From contig JBBDID010000052.1 of assembly GCA_040880585.1 (NCBI GenBank), forward strand, positions 1 through 64,000: 64,000 nt of DNA. The letters are read 5' to 3'. This document shows positions 1 to 7,027 of this stretch, in pieces. This DNA is from Paracrocinitomix sp040880585. GTDB taxonomy: Bacteria; Bacteroidota; Bacteroidia; Flavobacteriales_D; Crocinitomicaceae. Both the position numbers and the translations under genes were made by a program. The notes under the pieces are model-generated. The model saw only the letters and a program-made list of their open reading frames with translations, searched no databases and was not told where the DNA came from. Positions within the stretch are counted from its first letter, which is position 1; every line of letters begins with the position of its first letter.

Positions 1-33
1 AGTTTTTTTCTATAATAACTTGCGGATTTGAGG

Positions 34-57
34 AAGGATTCGTGCGGTAGCGGGGAT
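34..57. repeat. Half REP element (family A)
   Basis: This stretch matches the right arm of the REP palindromes at 664-706 and 1322-1363 (core ATTCGTGCGGTAGCGG). The other arm of the palindrome is missing, so it is a half-element. It lies at the left edge of a truncated reading frame, which suggests that REP movement or recombination cut that gene. Confidence 0.65.
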
Positions 58-60
58 TCC

Positions 61-201
61 GATCAAAATGGAGAAATATTGGAAAATGGAGCTAAATTAA
101 AAGGCACTGGAAATATTGAGGGAAATTCCATTGAAGTTGAAACGGAAGATGGACGAAAAGGTTGGGTACATAAGAGTGGGGTTGAAAAGACTGTTAAATA
201 A
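61..201 (+). pseudogene. 3' remnant of an SH3-like-domain gene
   Basis: The frame ending at the TAA at 199-201 is open back to stops at 13-18, but the plausible protein begins only after the half REP. It encodes about 46 residues ending in GRKGWVHKSGVEKTVK. That is the usual last strand of a bacterial SH3b domain (GWV..SG V), a fold common at the C-terminus of Bacteroidota envelope proteins. There is no start codon or N-terminal domain in place. The upstream part is lost or lies outside the window behind the REP copy. The next gene starts 8 nt downstream, so the two may once have been an operon. Confidence 0.5.
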
Positions 202-209
202 TTCAAACT

Positions 210-656
210 ATGACTTTACTAAAAAAATTCGGATTGCTTTATCTTATTGTACTTGTATTGTGTTCATCTTGTAATGGTTCAAATGAGAATACTAATAATG
301 AAGCTTACAATTCAGAAAAATTTCAGCCATTATTTCCACCCATCAAATATAATGTTGATAGTTTGAGAGAGGAAATTATCACACAAGGTGATACAAATAG
401 CTATAAACAACTATGTAATTGGGCATTTGAAATTGGAGAACGTGAAATATTTCTTGAAAGTTTGATTATGATGAATCAGTATAATTATCCTGAGGCTCAT
501 AGGTATGTTTTTTTAGGTTATATAGATATGTATAAGTATTATGGTTTAGATTTTAAAGACATTGATGAATCAACTCAAAACTGGCTTTTAAATGTCGCTC
601 AAGAGGGAATTGATAAGGGTTGTAAATCATGTATTTATTTAGAAAAGGAAATTTAG
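210..656 (+). CDS. Putative lipoprotein, unknown function
   Basis: This encodes 148 residues. Residues 1-21 form a short basic N-terminus and a hydrophobic stretch ending in LCSSC, a lipobox variant tolerated in Bacteroidota. An Asn/Glu-rich tether follows and would favour surface export. The rest is helical and acidic, with Trp/Tyr-rich segments that may form Sel1/TPR-like helices, though no repeat is clear enough to call. I do not recognise a family. The gene sits between a half REP and a complete REP, 8 nt after the SH3-like remnant, so it belongs to the accessory block at the left end. Start choice is supported by the signal peptide. Confidence 0.6.
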   Translation: MTLLKKFGLLYLIVLVLCSSCNGSNENTNNEAYNSEKFQPLFPPIKYNVDSLREEIITQGDTNSYKQLCNWAFEIGEREIFLESLIMMNQYNYPEAHRYVFLGYIDMYKYYGLDFKDIDESTQNWLLNVAQEGIDKGCKSCIYLEKEI

Positions 657-663
657 TTAGTAT

Positions 664-706
664 GGCCCCCCGCTACCGCACGAATCCTTTCGTGTGGTGA
701 GGGGTC
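664..706. repeat. REP palindrome (family A), left of RAYT
   Basis: The imperfect palindrome CTACCGCACGAA / TTCGTGTGGTG is bounded by CCCC and GGGG, so the whole unit can form a hairpin. It lies 9 nt past the stop of the transposase (716-1273, minus) and is the inverted copy of the unit at 1322-1363. REP pairs flanking a RAYT gene are the hallmark of this class of domesticated elements. Confidence 0.8.
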
Positions 707-715
707 AAATGCTAA

Positions 716-1273
716 TCAAATACTAGCAAGAACTACATCATCCAACAAACCTTTTTCTCCAGCATAGTCAACGGCGCTGCTGTATCGATAATCTTCCGGT
801 CTGAAAACATATCCTTCTTCAACCGGATTATTATGTATGTAACGTATTTTTTCTGATATTACCTTATTGCTCCAAAGTTCTGTTGGCTTATTATCATGCC
901 TCCAGAACTGGTAATGCTTTACGTTTGAACTTTTTTCTGCCGCAGATTTAAAGCGTTCCAGTAAAAACTCTTTTCTGCTTTCTCGGGGATTTTCTATAAT
1001 GTTTTTTACAATTTGATTACTTGTAAATCGTTTAAAATCGCCGAGCAAAAGTTGAGGAGGATGACCTCCAACACTCCTGAATACCAAATGTACGTGATTG
1101 GTCATAATGCACCAGGCATATACTTCCATTCCCTTTTCTTTTTGACAAAACCTCAAACTATCAAGTAAAATATCTTTATATTCGTTTCTGGTAAAAACGT
1201 CCAGCCATTCAACAACTGCGAAGCTGACAAAATAGGGAGCATCTGGCTTATGGAATTTGTAATTACGACTCAC
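716..1273 (-). CDS. REP-associated tyrosine transposase (RAYT)
   Basis: The product has 185 residues with the Y1-transposase fold. The N-terminus YFVSFAVVEWLDVFTR is typical of RAYTs. The metal-binding HUH motif is NHVHLVF (around residues 60-66), and a later segment RYIHNNPVEEGYV is conserved in the family. RAYTs bind and nick REP hairpins as single-stranded DNA and are thought to spread REPs rather than themselves. The gene is full length for the family and lies between two inverted REP copies (664-706, 1322-1363), so it looks intact and associated with its own substrate. A third, half REP lies at 34-57. Confidence 0.9.
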   Translation of the reverse strand: MSRNYKFHKPDAPYFVSFAVVEWLDVFTRNEYKDILLDSLRFCQKEKGMEVYAWCIMTNHVHLVFRSVGGHPPQLLLGDFKRFTSNQIVKNIIENPRESRKEFLLERFKSAAEKSSNVKHYQFWRHDNKPTELWSNKVISEKIRYIHNNPVEEGYVFRPEDYRYSSAVDYAGEKGLLDDVVLASI

Positions 1274-1321
1274 AGGTTTGAAGATACTGATTTTACCTTT
1301 AAAACCATTGTAAGAATTTAC

Positions 1322-1363
1322 CCTTTACCACACGAAAGGATTCGTGCGGTAGCGGAGGGGTCA
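1322..1363. repeat. REP palindrome (family A), right of RAYT
   Basis: Arms CCACACGAA and TTCGTGCGG enclose the loop AGGA, and the unit ends GCGGAGGGG. It is the reverse complement of the unit at 664-706 with few changes, and it sits in the upstream region of the RAYT gene. Confidence 0.8.
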
Positions 1364-1387
1364 ACGTCTAGTTGGTAATTTTATATT

Positions 1388-2251
1388 ATGAATAAATTTT
1401 TTTTATCAAAGTTCATCATTTTTATATGTATTTATAGTTGCTACGGAATAAATAGAGAAGAGTACGTTAAAGTTTCAATTGACTCTTCGAAGAAGTTATT
1501 TATAGATCAAAAGTTGATTGATTCGGTGACATTGACAGAGTACGATCATTTGAAGTTGAATACCTTTAAATGTAAGAATTGGATTTTAGGTCAAAAAAAT
1601 GGTAATATCAAGCAATGGGTTTTATTTTTAATTGAAAATTCAACAAATAGAAAGCTGGCTCTTCAAAAAATTGCTAATATTAAAATACTGGAGAACGAAC
1701 TTATCTTTATATTGAATGGGAAAAAACATAAAATAAAGCAGAGATATTTATATGAACAATTATTTGATTTTTTTGAATCAAAAGACTATCAAATTGGTTT
1801 TTGGATTGATTTGGATAAGAGTTCATTGTATTTTATTGATTACTTTGGAAGAATATTGAAGTTTAATTACTGTAGTGATTCTATTAGTATCTATTTGGAT
1901 TTATTAGGAACTAATAAAGTTGCGAGATTGGTTAATAGTAACAGTGATGAATTGAAGTTTTTATTAAGTGAACCAATAAGAAAGTCTTCGTCAGATAGTA
2001 TATTTTCTAACAATTTTAAATTAAAGTTTAAAATTGTTAAAGACAATAGAACAGATACAAAGTTGATAAATTGGGATACTGAGGTGTCTCAAAGTTATAT
2101 TCCTGTTCAACTTGTCGATTCAGAGAATGTTTTGTTTAAAACATTACATAATAAATTTATACTTATTAATTTAAAATCGAATGTATCAAAATATATTGAT
2201 TCTAATATTATCGATATGTCGCTGGTAAAAAGGGTAGAATGTTCTGACTGA
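1388..2251 (+). CDS. Hypothetical exported protein
   Basis: This encodes 287 residues. The N-terminus is hydrophobic (LSKFIIFICIYSCYG) and could be a lipoprotein signal with Cys18, although the lipobox is poor. The body is mostly beta-prone, rich in Lys, Ser, Asp and Ile, with no recognised motif. A WFDLD-type segment (IGFWIDLDKSSLYFIDYFGR, around residues 137-156) resembles a blade of a propeller or beta-sandwich protein, but I would not assign a fold. Base composition is more AT-rich than the metabolic genes downstream. The gene is enclosed by REP elements of two families (1322-1363 and 2257-2292), which fits an acquired gene. Confidence 0.5.
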   Translation: MNKFFLSKFIIFICIYSCYGINREEYVKVSIDSSKKLFIDQKLIDSVTLTEYDHLKLNTFKCKNWILGQKNGNIKQWVLFLIENSTNRKLALQKIANIKILENELIFILNGKKHKIKQRYLYEQLFDFFESKDYQIGFWIDLDKSSLYFIDYFGRILKFNYCSDSISIYLDLLGTNKVARLVNSNSDELKFLLSEPIRKSSSDSIFSNNFKLKFKIVKDNRTDTKLINWDTEVSQSYIPVQLVDSENVLFKTLHNKFILINLKSNVSKYIDSNIIDMSLVKRVECSD

Positions 2252-2256
2252 CCCAA

Positions 2257-2292
2257 GCTCCGCAGTAGCTGCGCTGCTGCGGAAGTTCAACT
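2257..2292. repeat. REP palindrome (family B), left copy
   Basis: TCCGCAGTAGC and GCTGCTGCGGA pair around a 3-nt loop (one G-T wobble) at 2259-2283, followed by the tail AGTTCAAC. It is nearly the reverse complement of the unit at 2500-2543. The two define a family different from the one at 664-1363. Confidence 0.75.
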
Positions 2293-2389
2293 AGTAGTAA
2301 TGCTTTTCATACTTTAATCCTGGAGCTATAAAAAAAAGGGCGAGTATATATAATTTAATTATACACCAATTTATAATTATCTCACGAGG

Positions 2390-2498
2390 ATCAAACAAGG
2401 TGTAAAACATACTATTAAGAAAAACAGTTCATATTATTTGACTCTAACTGTCGTTGGTTGGATTGATGTTTTTACCAGAAGAAATCATAAAGATGCGA
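2390..2498 (+). pseudogene. RAYT transposase relic
   Basis: Read from 2390 this gives IKQGVKHTIKKNSSYYLTLT and then VVGWIDVFTRRNHKDA. That is the conserved N-terminus of a RAYT family (compare SFAVVEWLDVFTR in the intact copy at 716-1273). The start codon is ATC instead of ATG, and homology stops after about 36 residues, where the family-B REP begins. The HUH motif and the catalytic domain are missing, so it is dead. It is flanked by inverted family-B REPs at 2257 and 2500, which means an internally deleted element of about 290 bp, in effect a MITE. Confidence 0.75.
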
Positions 2499-2499
2499 T

Positions 2500-2543
2500 T
2501 ATCCGCAGCAGCACAGCTACTGCGGAGCGGAAAAGCTCAACTT
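2500..2543. repeat. REP palindrome (family B), right copy
   Basis: TCCGCAGCAGC and GCTACTGCGGA pair around ACA at 2502-2526, followed by a tail AAAGCTCAACTTGC. Its palindrome differs at one position from the reverse complement of the copy at 2259-2283. Confidence 0.75.
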
Positions 2544-2625
2544 GCTAAATTTTAACATTTCCACCCCGTTGTTGTGCTATTTTATTCAATTTTCAAGCCG
2601 TTTAGACACACCACCCAGCCTGTTG

Positions 2626-2657
2626 CGCGATTAGTCCCGAAGCTTCGGGGTATCGCG
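2626..2657. repeat. Palindrome with CCCGAAGCTTCGGG core
   Basis: A perfect 14-bp palindrome at 2636-2649 is enclosed by a second pair of arms, CGCGAT (2626-2631) and ATCGCG (2652-2657). It lies 59 nt past the stop of the dehydrogenase operon and could act as a terminator-like barrier or simply be a small mobile palindrome. Together with the REPs it accounts for most of the gene-free stretch 2252-2715. Confidence 0.6.
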
Positions 2658-2715
2658 TTCCATTTATCAATTTCACCCAAACGCCTCAATCAGCAGTTGT
2701 CGCAGATTTAACTCA

Positions 2716-4071
2716 CTACTTCAAATACACCACTTTTCGGTTGACAAACTCCATCATACCGTCTTTGGCTAATTCTCTTCCGTAACCGGAGCGTTTGGTT
2801 CCGCCAAAAGGCAGGCGTGGATCAGATTTTACGAGCTCGTTTATGAAATAGGCGCCGTCGCTCACCCGATCGGCATAGGTGATTGCTTTATCGGTGTCTT
2901 TGGTGCATATCGTAACTCCAAGCCCGTATTTGGATTTTTCAGACAACTTGAATGCTTCATCTACATCTTTGGCTTTTATTAAAGCTGCCAGTGGGCCGAA
3001 GGTTTCTTCATCAAAGGCAGGCATTCCCGGCTTGACATCACCCAAAACTGTGGGCTCATGGAAACAGTTTTTTTGTTTACCACCAGACAGGAGTTTAGCT
3101 CCTTTTTCCACAGAACGATTTACCTGATTATTCAGCTGTTCAGCAAGGTCCTGACGGGCAAGTGTGCCAAAATCAGTATCCTCATTCATAGGGTCTCCGG
3201 CCTTTAATTCTTCCACAGCTTTCACAAATTTAGAGACAAATTCGTCGTAAACGCCTTCCAGAATGATAAAGCGTTTGGCTGCAATACAGCTTTGTCCGCT
3301 ATTGAGCATCCTGGCAGAAACTCCCGTTTTTACCGCCTGATCTATATCCGCATCTTCCAGAACCATAAACGCATTGCTTCCTCCCAGTTCCAGCAGACTT
3401 TTCTTTAGGTGTTTTCCTGCCAGCTGTGCCACCGCAGAACCTGCCATTTCACTTCCTGTAAGACTTACGGCTTTAACCGCATCATGCGCAATAATCTTTT
3501 CGCTTTCGTCATGGTGCACGATAAGATTTTGAAAGACTCCTTCGGGATAACCGGCTTTCGTGAACACTTCTTCTATCTTTTGTGCGCATCCAAAGACATT
3601 AGGCGCGTGCTTTAATAAGCCTGTATTTCCTGATGTGAGGGTAGGGGCTGCAAATCGAAAAACCTGCCAAAAAGGAAAATTCCAGGGCATAATGGCAAAA
3701 ATAGTACCCATAGGGTCATGACGTACAAAACTCTTGCTGGCGTCAGTCTCTACGGTTTGATGTTTTAAAAAATCTGCCGCATTATCTGCATAGTAATCGC
3801 ATACCCAGGCACATTTGTTCACTTCAGCCCGTGATTCTGAAATGGGCTTGCCCATCTCTACAGTGATTAAGGTGGCGTACTCTTCCAGATTATCCCTTAG
3901 CACTTGCCCCGCTTTTCGGATCAGTTCAGTACGTTGTGATAAGGGTTTGCGGCTCCAGCTTTCAAAAACTGTTGCTGAACGATCAAGAATAGTGTCCAAT
4001 TCTTCTGATGTATGTGCAGTATATTCTACTATCTTTTCTCCGGTATATGGATTTATGCTTTGAAATTTCAT
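2716..4071 (-). CDS. gabD: NAD(P)-dependent succinate-semialdehyde-type dehydrogenase
   Basis: The product has 451 residues of the aldehyde dehydrogenase superfamily, a usual length for the short SSADH branch. Visible landmarks are PWNFPFWQVFR (cofactor cleft), LELGGSNAFMVL (catalytic Glu in ELGG), NSGQSCIAAKRF (catalytic Cys) and LPFGGTKRSGYGRE near the C-terminus. The family oxidises succinate semialdehyde or related omega-aldehydes to the acid. It is the last gene of the minus-strand operon that starts at 12552, and its ATG overlaps the stop of the C45-type gene by 4 nt. With the class III aminotransferase at the other end of the operon it would complete an amine-to-acid route. The exact aldehyde is inferred. 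Confidence 0.88.
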   Translation of the reverse strand: MKFQSINPYTGEKIVEYTAHTSEELDTILDRSATVFESWSRKPLSQRTELIRKAGQVLRDNLEEYATLITVEMGKPISESRAEVNKCAWVCDYYADNAADFLKHQTVETDASKSFVRHDPMGTIFAIMPWNFPFWQVFRFAAPTLTSGNTGLLKHAPNVFGCAQKIEEVFTKAGYPEGVFQNLIVHHDESEKIIAHDAVKAVSLTGSEMAGSAVAQLAGKHLKKSLLELGGSNAFMVLEDADIDQAVKTGVSARMLNSGQSCIAAKRFIILEGVYDEFVSKFVKAVEELKAGDPMNEDTDFGTLARQDLAEQLNNQVNRSVEKGAKLLSGGKQKNCFHEPTVLGDVKPGMPAFDEETFGPLAALIKAKDVDEAFKLSEKSKYGLGVTICTKDTDKAITYADRVSDGAYFINELVKSDPRLPFGGTKRSGYGRELAKDGMMEFVNRKVVYLK

Positions 4072-5321
4072 TTTTTTATAGATTGACGGTTAATATATTT
4101 AATTTCTGAGGTAGATTTTCCCAATTTATTCCAGTAGTTCATCACTGCTTTCCAGGATATAACTCCTCTTTTTCTAATTTCCTGACGTAGCTTTTCAAGC
4201 TGTTGTCTGCTAGCTGTGGGATTTTTATTAGCCATAGCATTTACGATACTTTCTGTTACAGTTTCTTGCCAGCCTGTTGATGTTGGATCTGATGTTTCAG
4301 CATCCTGATCCAAAACATTTTCTGAGTGAATCCTAAGGTCTGAAACGATTTTATCGAAATCGATACGCTTGTAGGTTTCTGTGAAGTTTTTAAAACTTTG
4401 TGAAAGTTTTTCTCCCGGCCAGTAGATGTTTACTTTTCCTTTTTTGGGCAGATATTCTGCGGTATATAGGGTGCCAAAACCTTCTGCATAACGGATATTG
4501 TAAAGAGGTGGAGCAAGAAAGGCGTTTAAAACCAGTTCTGCATCCATCTTAGAAAGAAGCAGTGTTTGCTCAAGAGAAGCCGATCGTTCTACGGTCTGAT
4601 TAAAAGCTGCATTTTCAGGCCAGTTCACAGTTCCTTGATGGTTAGTCACATAATTATCCTCCGTAACTTCAGGCTTTCTTCCGGGCGCGAGTCTCACTGT
4701 TTTGTGGCCACCACTTTTATCAACGACAGTGACGTTATACGCCATGTGTGTAGGAATTCGACATAAAGCAGCGACGGCTTCTTCATGGGTGCTGCAAAAT
4801 TCTAATATATATCGCAAGATAAAAGGGATACCAAAACCGATCCCCACTTCAGGGCGTCCCCCAAATGATAGAGAAACAGCCAGACCGTCTTCGTTTATAC
4901 CATCCAGGACACCAATTAAGCAATCACTTGTAGCAATTACCTGCTTACCGTTCCAGCAGCTGAGTAACTGAGTTCCTTCTGTAAGCGCCGGATGATAATC
5001 GTAATTACGAATCAGCCTGGGCTCCTTACCCTTCAGTACCACCTGGGCACATCCGTTAAGATAGGACGGAGGCTGAAAACCGGTAAGAAATTGGGCAGCT
5101 TCGGGATCCGCTTTTATAAGTTTACAGAGCCGATTGTAAGTTGGAATCATCTCTGGCATGTACTTTTTAAGGGCTTCTTTTGAAGCCTCTAAGGTAGGTG
5201 TTTCAGATCTTTTTTCAGAGATAAGCCATTTTCTATAGGCCGGCCAGTGGATATTAAATAATCTTTGCCATTTCACGCCCGGTTTACCGGGTTCAGAAAT
5301 CGCTTTAAAATGAAGTTGCAT
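4068..5321 (-). CDS. C45 / acyltransferase-like Ntn-hydrolase
   Basis: Starting at the Met at 5321 the product has 417 residues. An upstream in-frame Met at 5384 lies inside a strong hairpin and is unlikely. The segment YLNGCAQVVL holds the cysteine expected as the N-terminal-type nucleophile of the acyl-CoA:6-aminopenicillanate acyltransferase (C45) family, followed by RNYDYHP and GVLDGINEDGLAVSLSFGG, which are typical of that family and of choloylglycine hydrolases. Members cleave or form amide bonds to amino compounds. In this operon it could hydrolyse an acylated or glutamylated amine made by the ATP-grasp enzyme, which is inference. The last 90 residues are not explained by the family. 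Confidence 0.7.
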   Translation of the reverse strand: MQLHFKAISEPGKPGVKWQRLFNIHWPAYRKWLISEKRSETPTLEASKEALKKYMPEMIPTYNRLCKLIKADPEAAQFLTGFQPPSYLNGCAQVVLKGKEPRLIRNYDYHPALTEGTQLLSCWNGKQVIATSDCLIGVLDGINEDGLAVSLSFGGRPEVGIGFGIPFILRYILEFCSTHEEAVAALCRIPTHMAYNVTVVDKSGGHKTVRLAPGRKPEVTEDNYVTNHQGTVNWPENAAFNQTVERSASLEQTLLLSKMDAELVLNAFLAPPLYNIRYAEGFGTLYTAEYLPKKGKVNIYWPGEKLSQSFKNFTETYKRIDFDKIVSDLRIHSENVLDQDAETSDPTSTGWQETVTESIVNAMANKNPTASRQQLEKLRQEIRKRGVISWKAVMNYWNKLGKSTSEIKYINRQSIKK

Positions 5322-5367
5322 GTAACTGTACAGGTTAATTTTTAAACACTGGGTTTCGGTAAAATAA

Positions 5368-5400
5368 TAAGGCAGCGCTCGCAAAATCGAGACTGCCTTA
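5368..5400 (-). terminator. Intra-operon hairpin, possible attenuator
   Basis: TAAGGCAG (5368-5375) pairs with CTGCCTTA (5393-5400), and inside it CTCG pairs with CGAG. On the minus strand the stem is followed by TTATTTT. It lies between the ATP-grasp stop (5413) and the C45 start (5321), so it may reduce expression of the last two genes or protect the upstream mRNA. Confidence 0.55.
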
Positions 5401-5412
5401 TCAATAAAAAGT

Positions 5413-7017
5413 TTATTTGGTTAAGCTTCCGCTCAATTGAGGTTTCTTTTTATCCTCAACCATCTCTGCTTTGTACTGTTTTCTGATGGCGTTGATCCAG
5501 TGCTTGGCACGGTGGTTTAACTGAAAATCATCCGTCATCATACGACCACGTGTAACCAGTATCCCCATATCTGCTCCTTCATAAAGATAGTCTCCTTTTT
5601 TAGAGATTCTCAAGAAGAACGCTTCGTTTTCATTTTCCACAGCTCTACGGTGTGTATCCATACGGTCAAATTGTATATGGCCGGTGTCGTACATACTGTA
5701 AATCCCCGACCTTGGAGCTTCAGTGACATATTCAACCGTATCGTCTGTATGTTTAATGATCAGCTGGCTCCAGCTATCTATGTTTTCTTGTTTAGCCCAA
5801 CGCTTATTGATCGCTTCAACATCCAGATCATAATCGATATTCATCCATTCCAAAATGTGAAAAACAAAGAGTGGGGCATCAGCAAGTGCAAAAACAGCAT
5901 GGTTGGTGATGGAACTCGCTCCTGTTACGCGTGGGTTGAGTTCTCCCAGATAAATCTCTCCATTATCCTGATCAATCAAAAAATCAAGTTCAAAATAGCC
6001 TTTATATCCTTCTTTTCTAAGTTGGTTACCAAATAGCTGGGTGTATTCTACTGCTTTTCTTCTCAATTCAGGTGTGAAAGCATCCGGATAAATCTCATTA
6101 CCACACCATCCGCCCTGGTAAGGGGTAAGTTGTTCAAAACCTACCAATTCAGTCATTAAAGGCGCGACTATGGTACCGTGTCGGGTAACACAAGCCTCAA
6201 CTGCAGAGCCTTTACAACGGATGCGTTTCATGATCTTTACTTCATCTTCTTTAATGATCTCTTCTTCGTGTTTGCTGAATTCTTCTTCGTTAGAGATGAA
6301 GAAAGTAGTGTGACCGGAATCGCCAAAAGGAGTTTGTATCACCAGTTCGCTTCCCAGATGTTTCGATATTTTAGTAAGATTTTGATAATCTTTCACTTTT
6401 GAGAGTACGTAAGGCACACAAGCCACCCCCGCTTTTTCTGCGATTCTGTTCGTGTTCACCTTGTTATCGAGAAAAGTTCTCATTTCTGCTGTTGGAAACA
6501 TGATTTCCAGCCCCAGTTTTTCAGCGAGTTCTTCTGTTTTTTCATCAAACATCAAAAACATGACTTTACCAGCTCTTCCGTCTACAGACCTTGCTTTGAT
6601 ATAATTCTGCACTTCCGGGTGAGAAAGCAGGTAATTATTAATGTCCTCTATCCCTTCAAAATCGTCATGCGGGATCTCACTTTTAGGCGAAAACACATTT
6701 GGGTGCAATCCGTCAAAACATTCGATATGACAAATGAACTTAAATCCTTTGATCCATTCATCAGCTCCCAATAGGTTAAAGTTCGTAGCGCTTATAAAGT
6801 AAATCGGTTCCTCATTTTTATGGAAGGATCTACGGATGTCCGAAACACCATTAAGCTTGGGCTCTTTAGTTCGTCTTTTTTTTGCTGAAGTCGGAGTCTT
6901 TGTTTTTTTTGCTTTACTTCCGGCGGATACGTTCCTTTTCGCCCTAGAGGCGGTGGTGGTTTTCTTTTTTTCTAATGTTGTCTCCTTTTTTGGAGCATTT
7001 GTATTTTTATTAGTCAT
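5413..7017 (-). CDS. ATP-grasp ligase (biotin-carboxylase-like) with basic tail
   Basis: The product has 534 residues. Residues 1-52 are a Lys/Thr/Ala/Ser-rich tail that resembles histone H1. From about residue 70 a pre-ATP-grasp domain is followed by the ATP-grasp fold: FPTAEMRTFLDNK, ELVIQTPFGDSGHTTFF (nucleotide-binding loop) and GYFELDFLIDQ...YLGELNPRVTGAS (metal-binding Glu and Asn). It should ligate a carboxylate to an amine or thiol with ATP, but the substrate cannot be read from the sequence. It is sometimes labelled biotin carboxylase, but no carrier or carboxyltransferase partner is present. It follows the decarboxylase by 10 nt in the operon, so a ligation involving the product amine is plausible. 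Confidence 0.75.
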   Translation of the reverse strand: MTNKNTNAPKKETTLEKKKTTTASRAKRNVSAGSKAKKTKTPTSAKKRRTKEPKLNGVSDIRRSFHKNEEPIYFISATNFNLLGADEWIKGFKFICHIECFDGLHPNVFSPKSEIPHDDFEGIEDINNYLLSHPEVQNYIKARSVDGRAGKVMFLMFDEKTEELAEKLGLEIMFPTAEMRTFLDNKVNTNRIAEKAGVACVPYVLSKVKDYQNLTKISKHLGSELVIQTPFGDSGHTTFFISNEEEFSKHEEEIIKEDEVKIMKRIRCKGSAVEACVTRHGTIVAPLMTELVGFEQLTPYQGGWCGNEIYPDAFTPELRRKAVEYTQLFGNQLRKEGYKGYFELDFLIDQDNGEIYLGELNPRVTGASSITNHAVFALADAPLFVFHILEWMNIDYDLDVEAINKRWAKQENIDSWSQLIIKHTDDTVEYVTEAPRSGIYSMYDTGHIQFDRMDTHRRAVENENEAFFLRISKKGDYLYEGADMGILVTRGRMMTDDFQLNHRAKHWINAIRKQYKAEMVEDKKKPQLSGSLTK

Positions 7018-7027
7018 AATTTAGTTC

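Noticed and set aside
2879..4063. Plus-strand frames within the dehydrogenase gene
   Set aside because: They are shadows of a conserved gene on the minus strand.
5321..5384. N-terminal extension of the C45-type protein
   Set aside because: The upstream Met lies within a stable hairpin, and the extra 21 residues have no family support.
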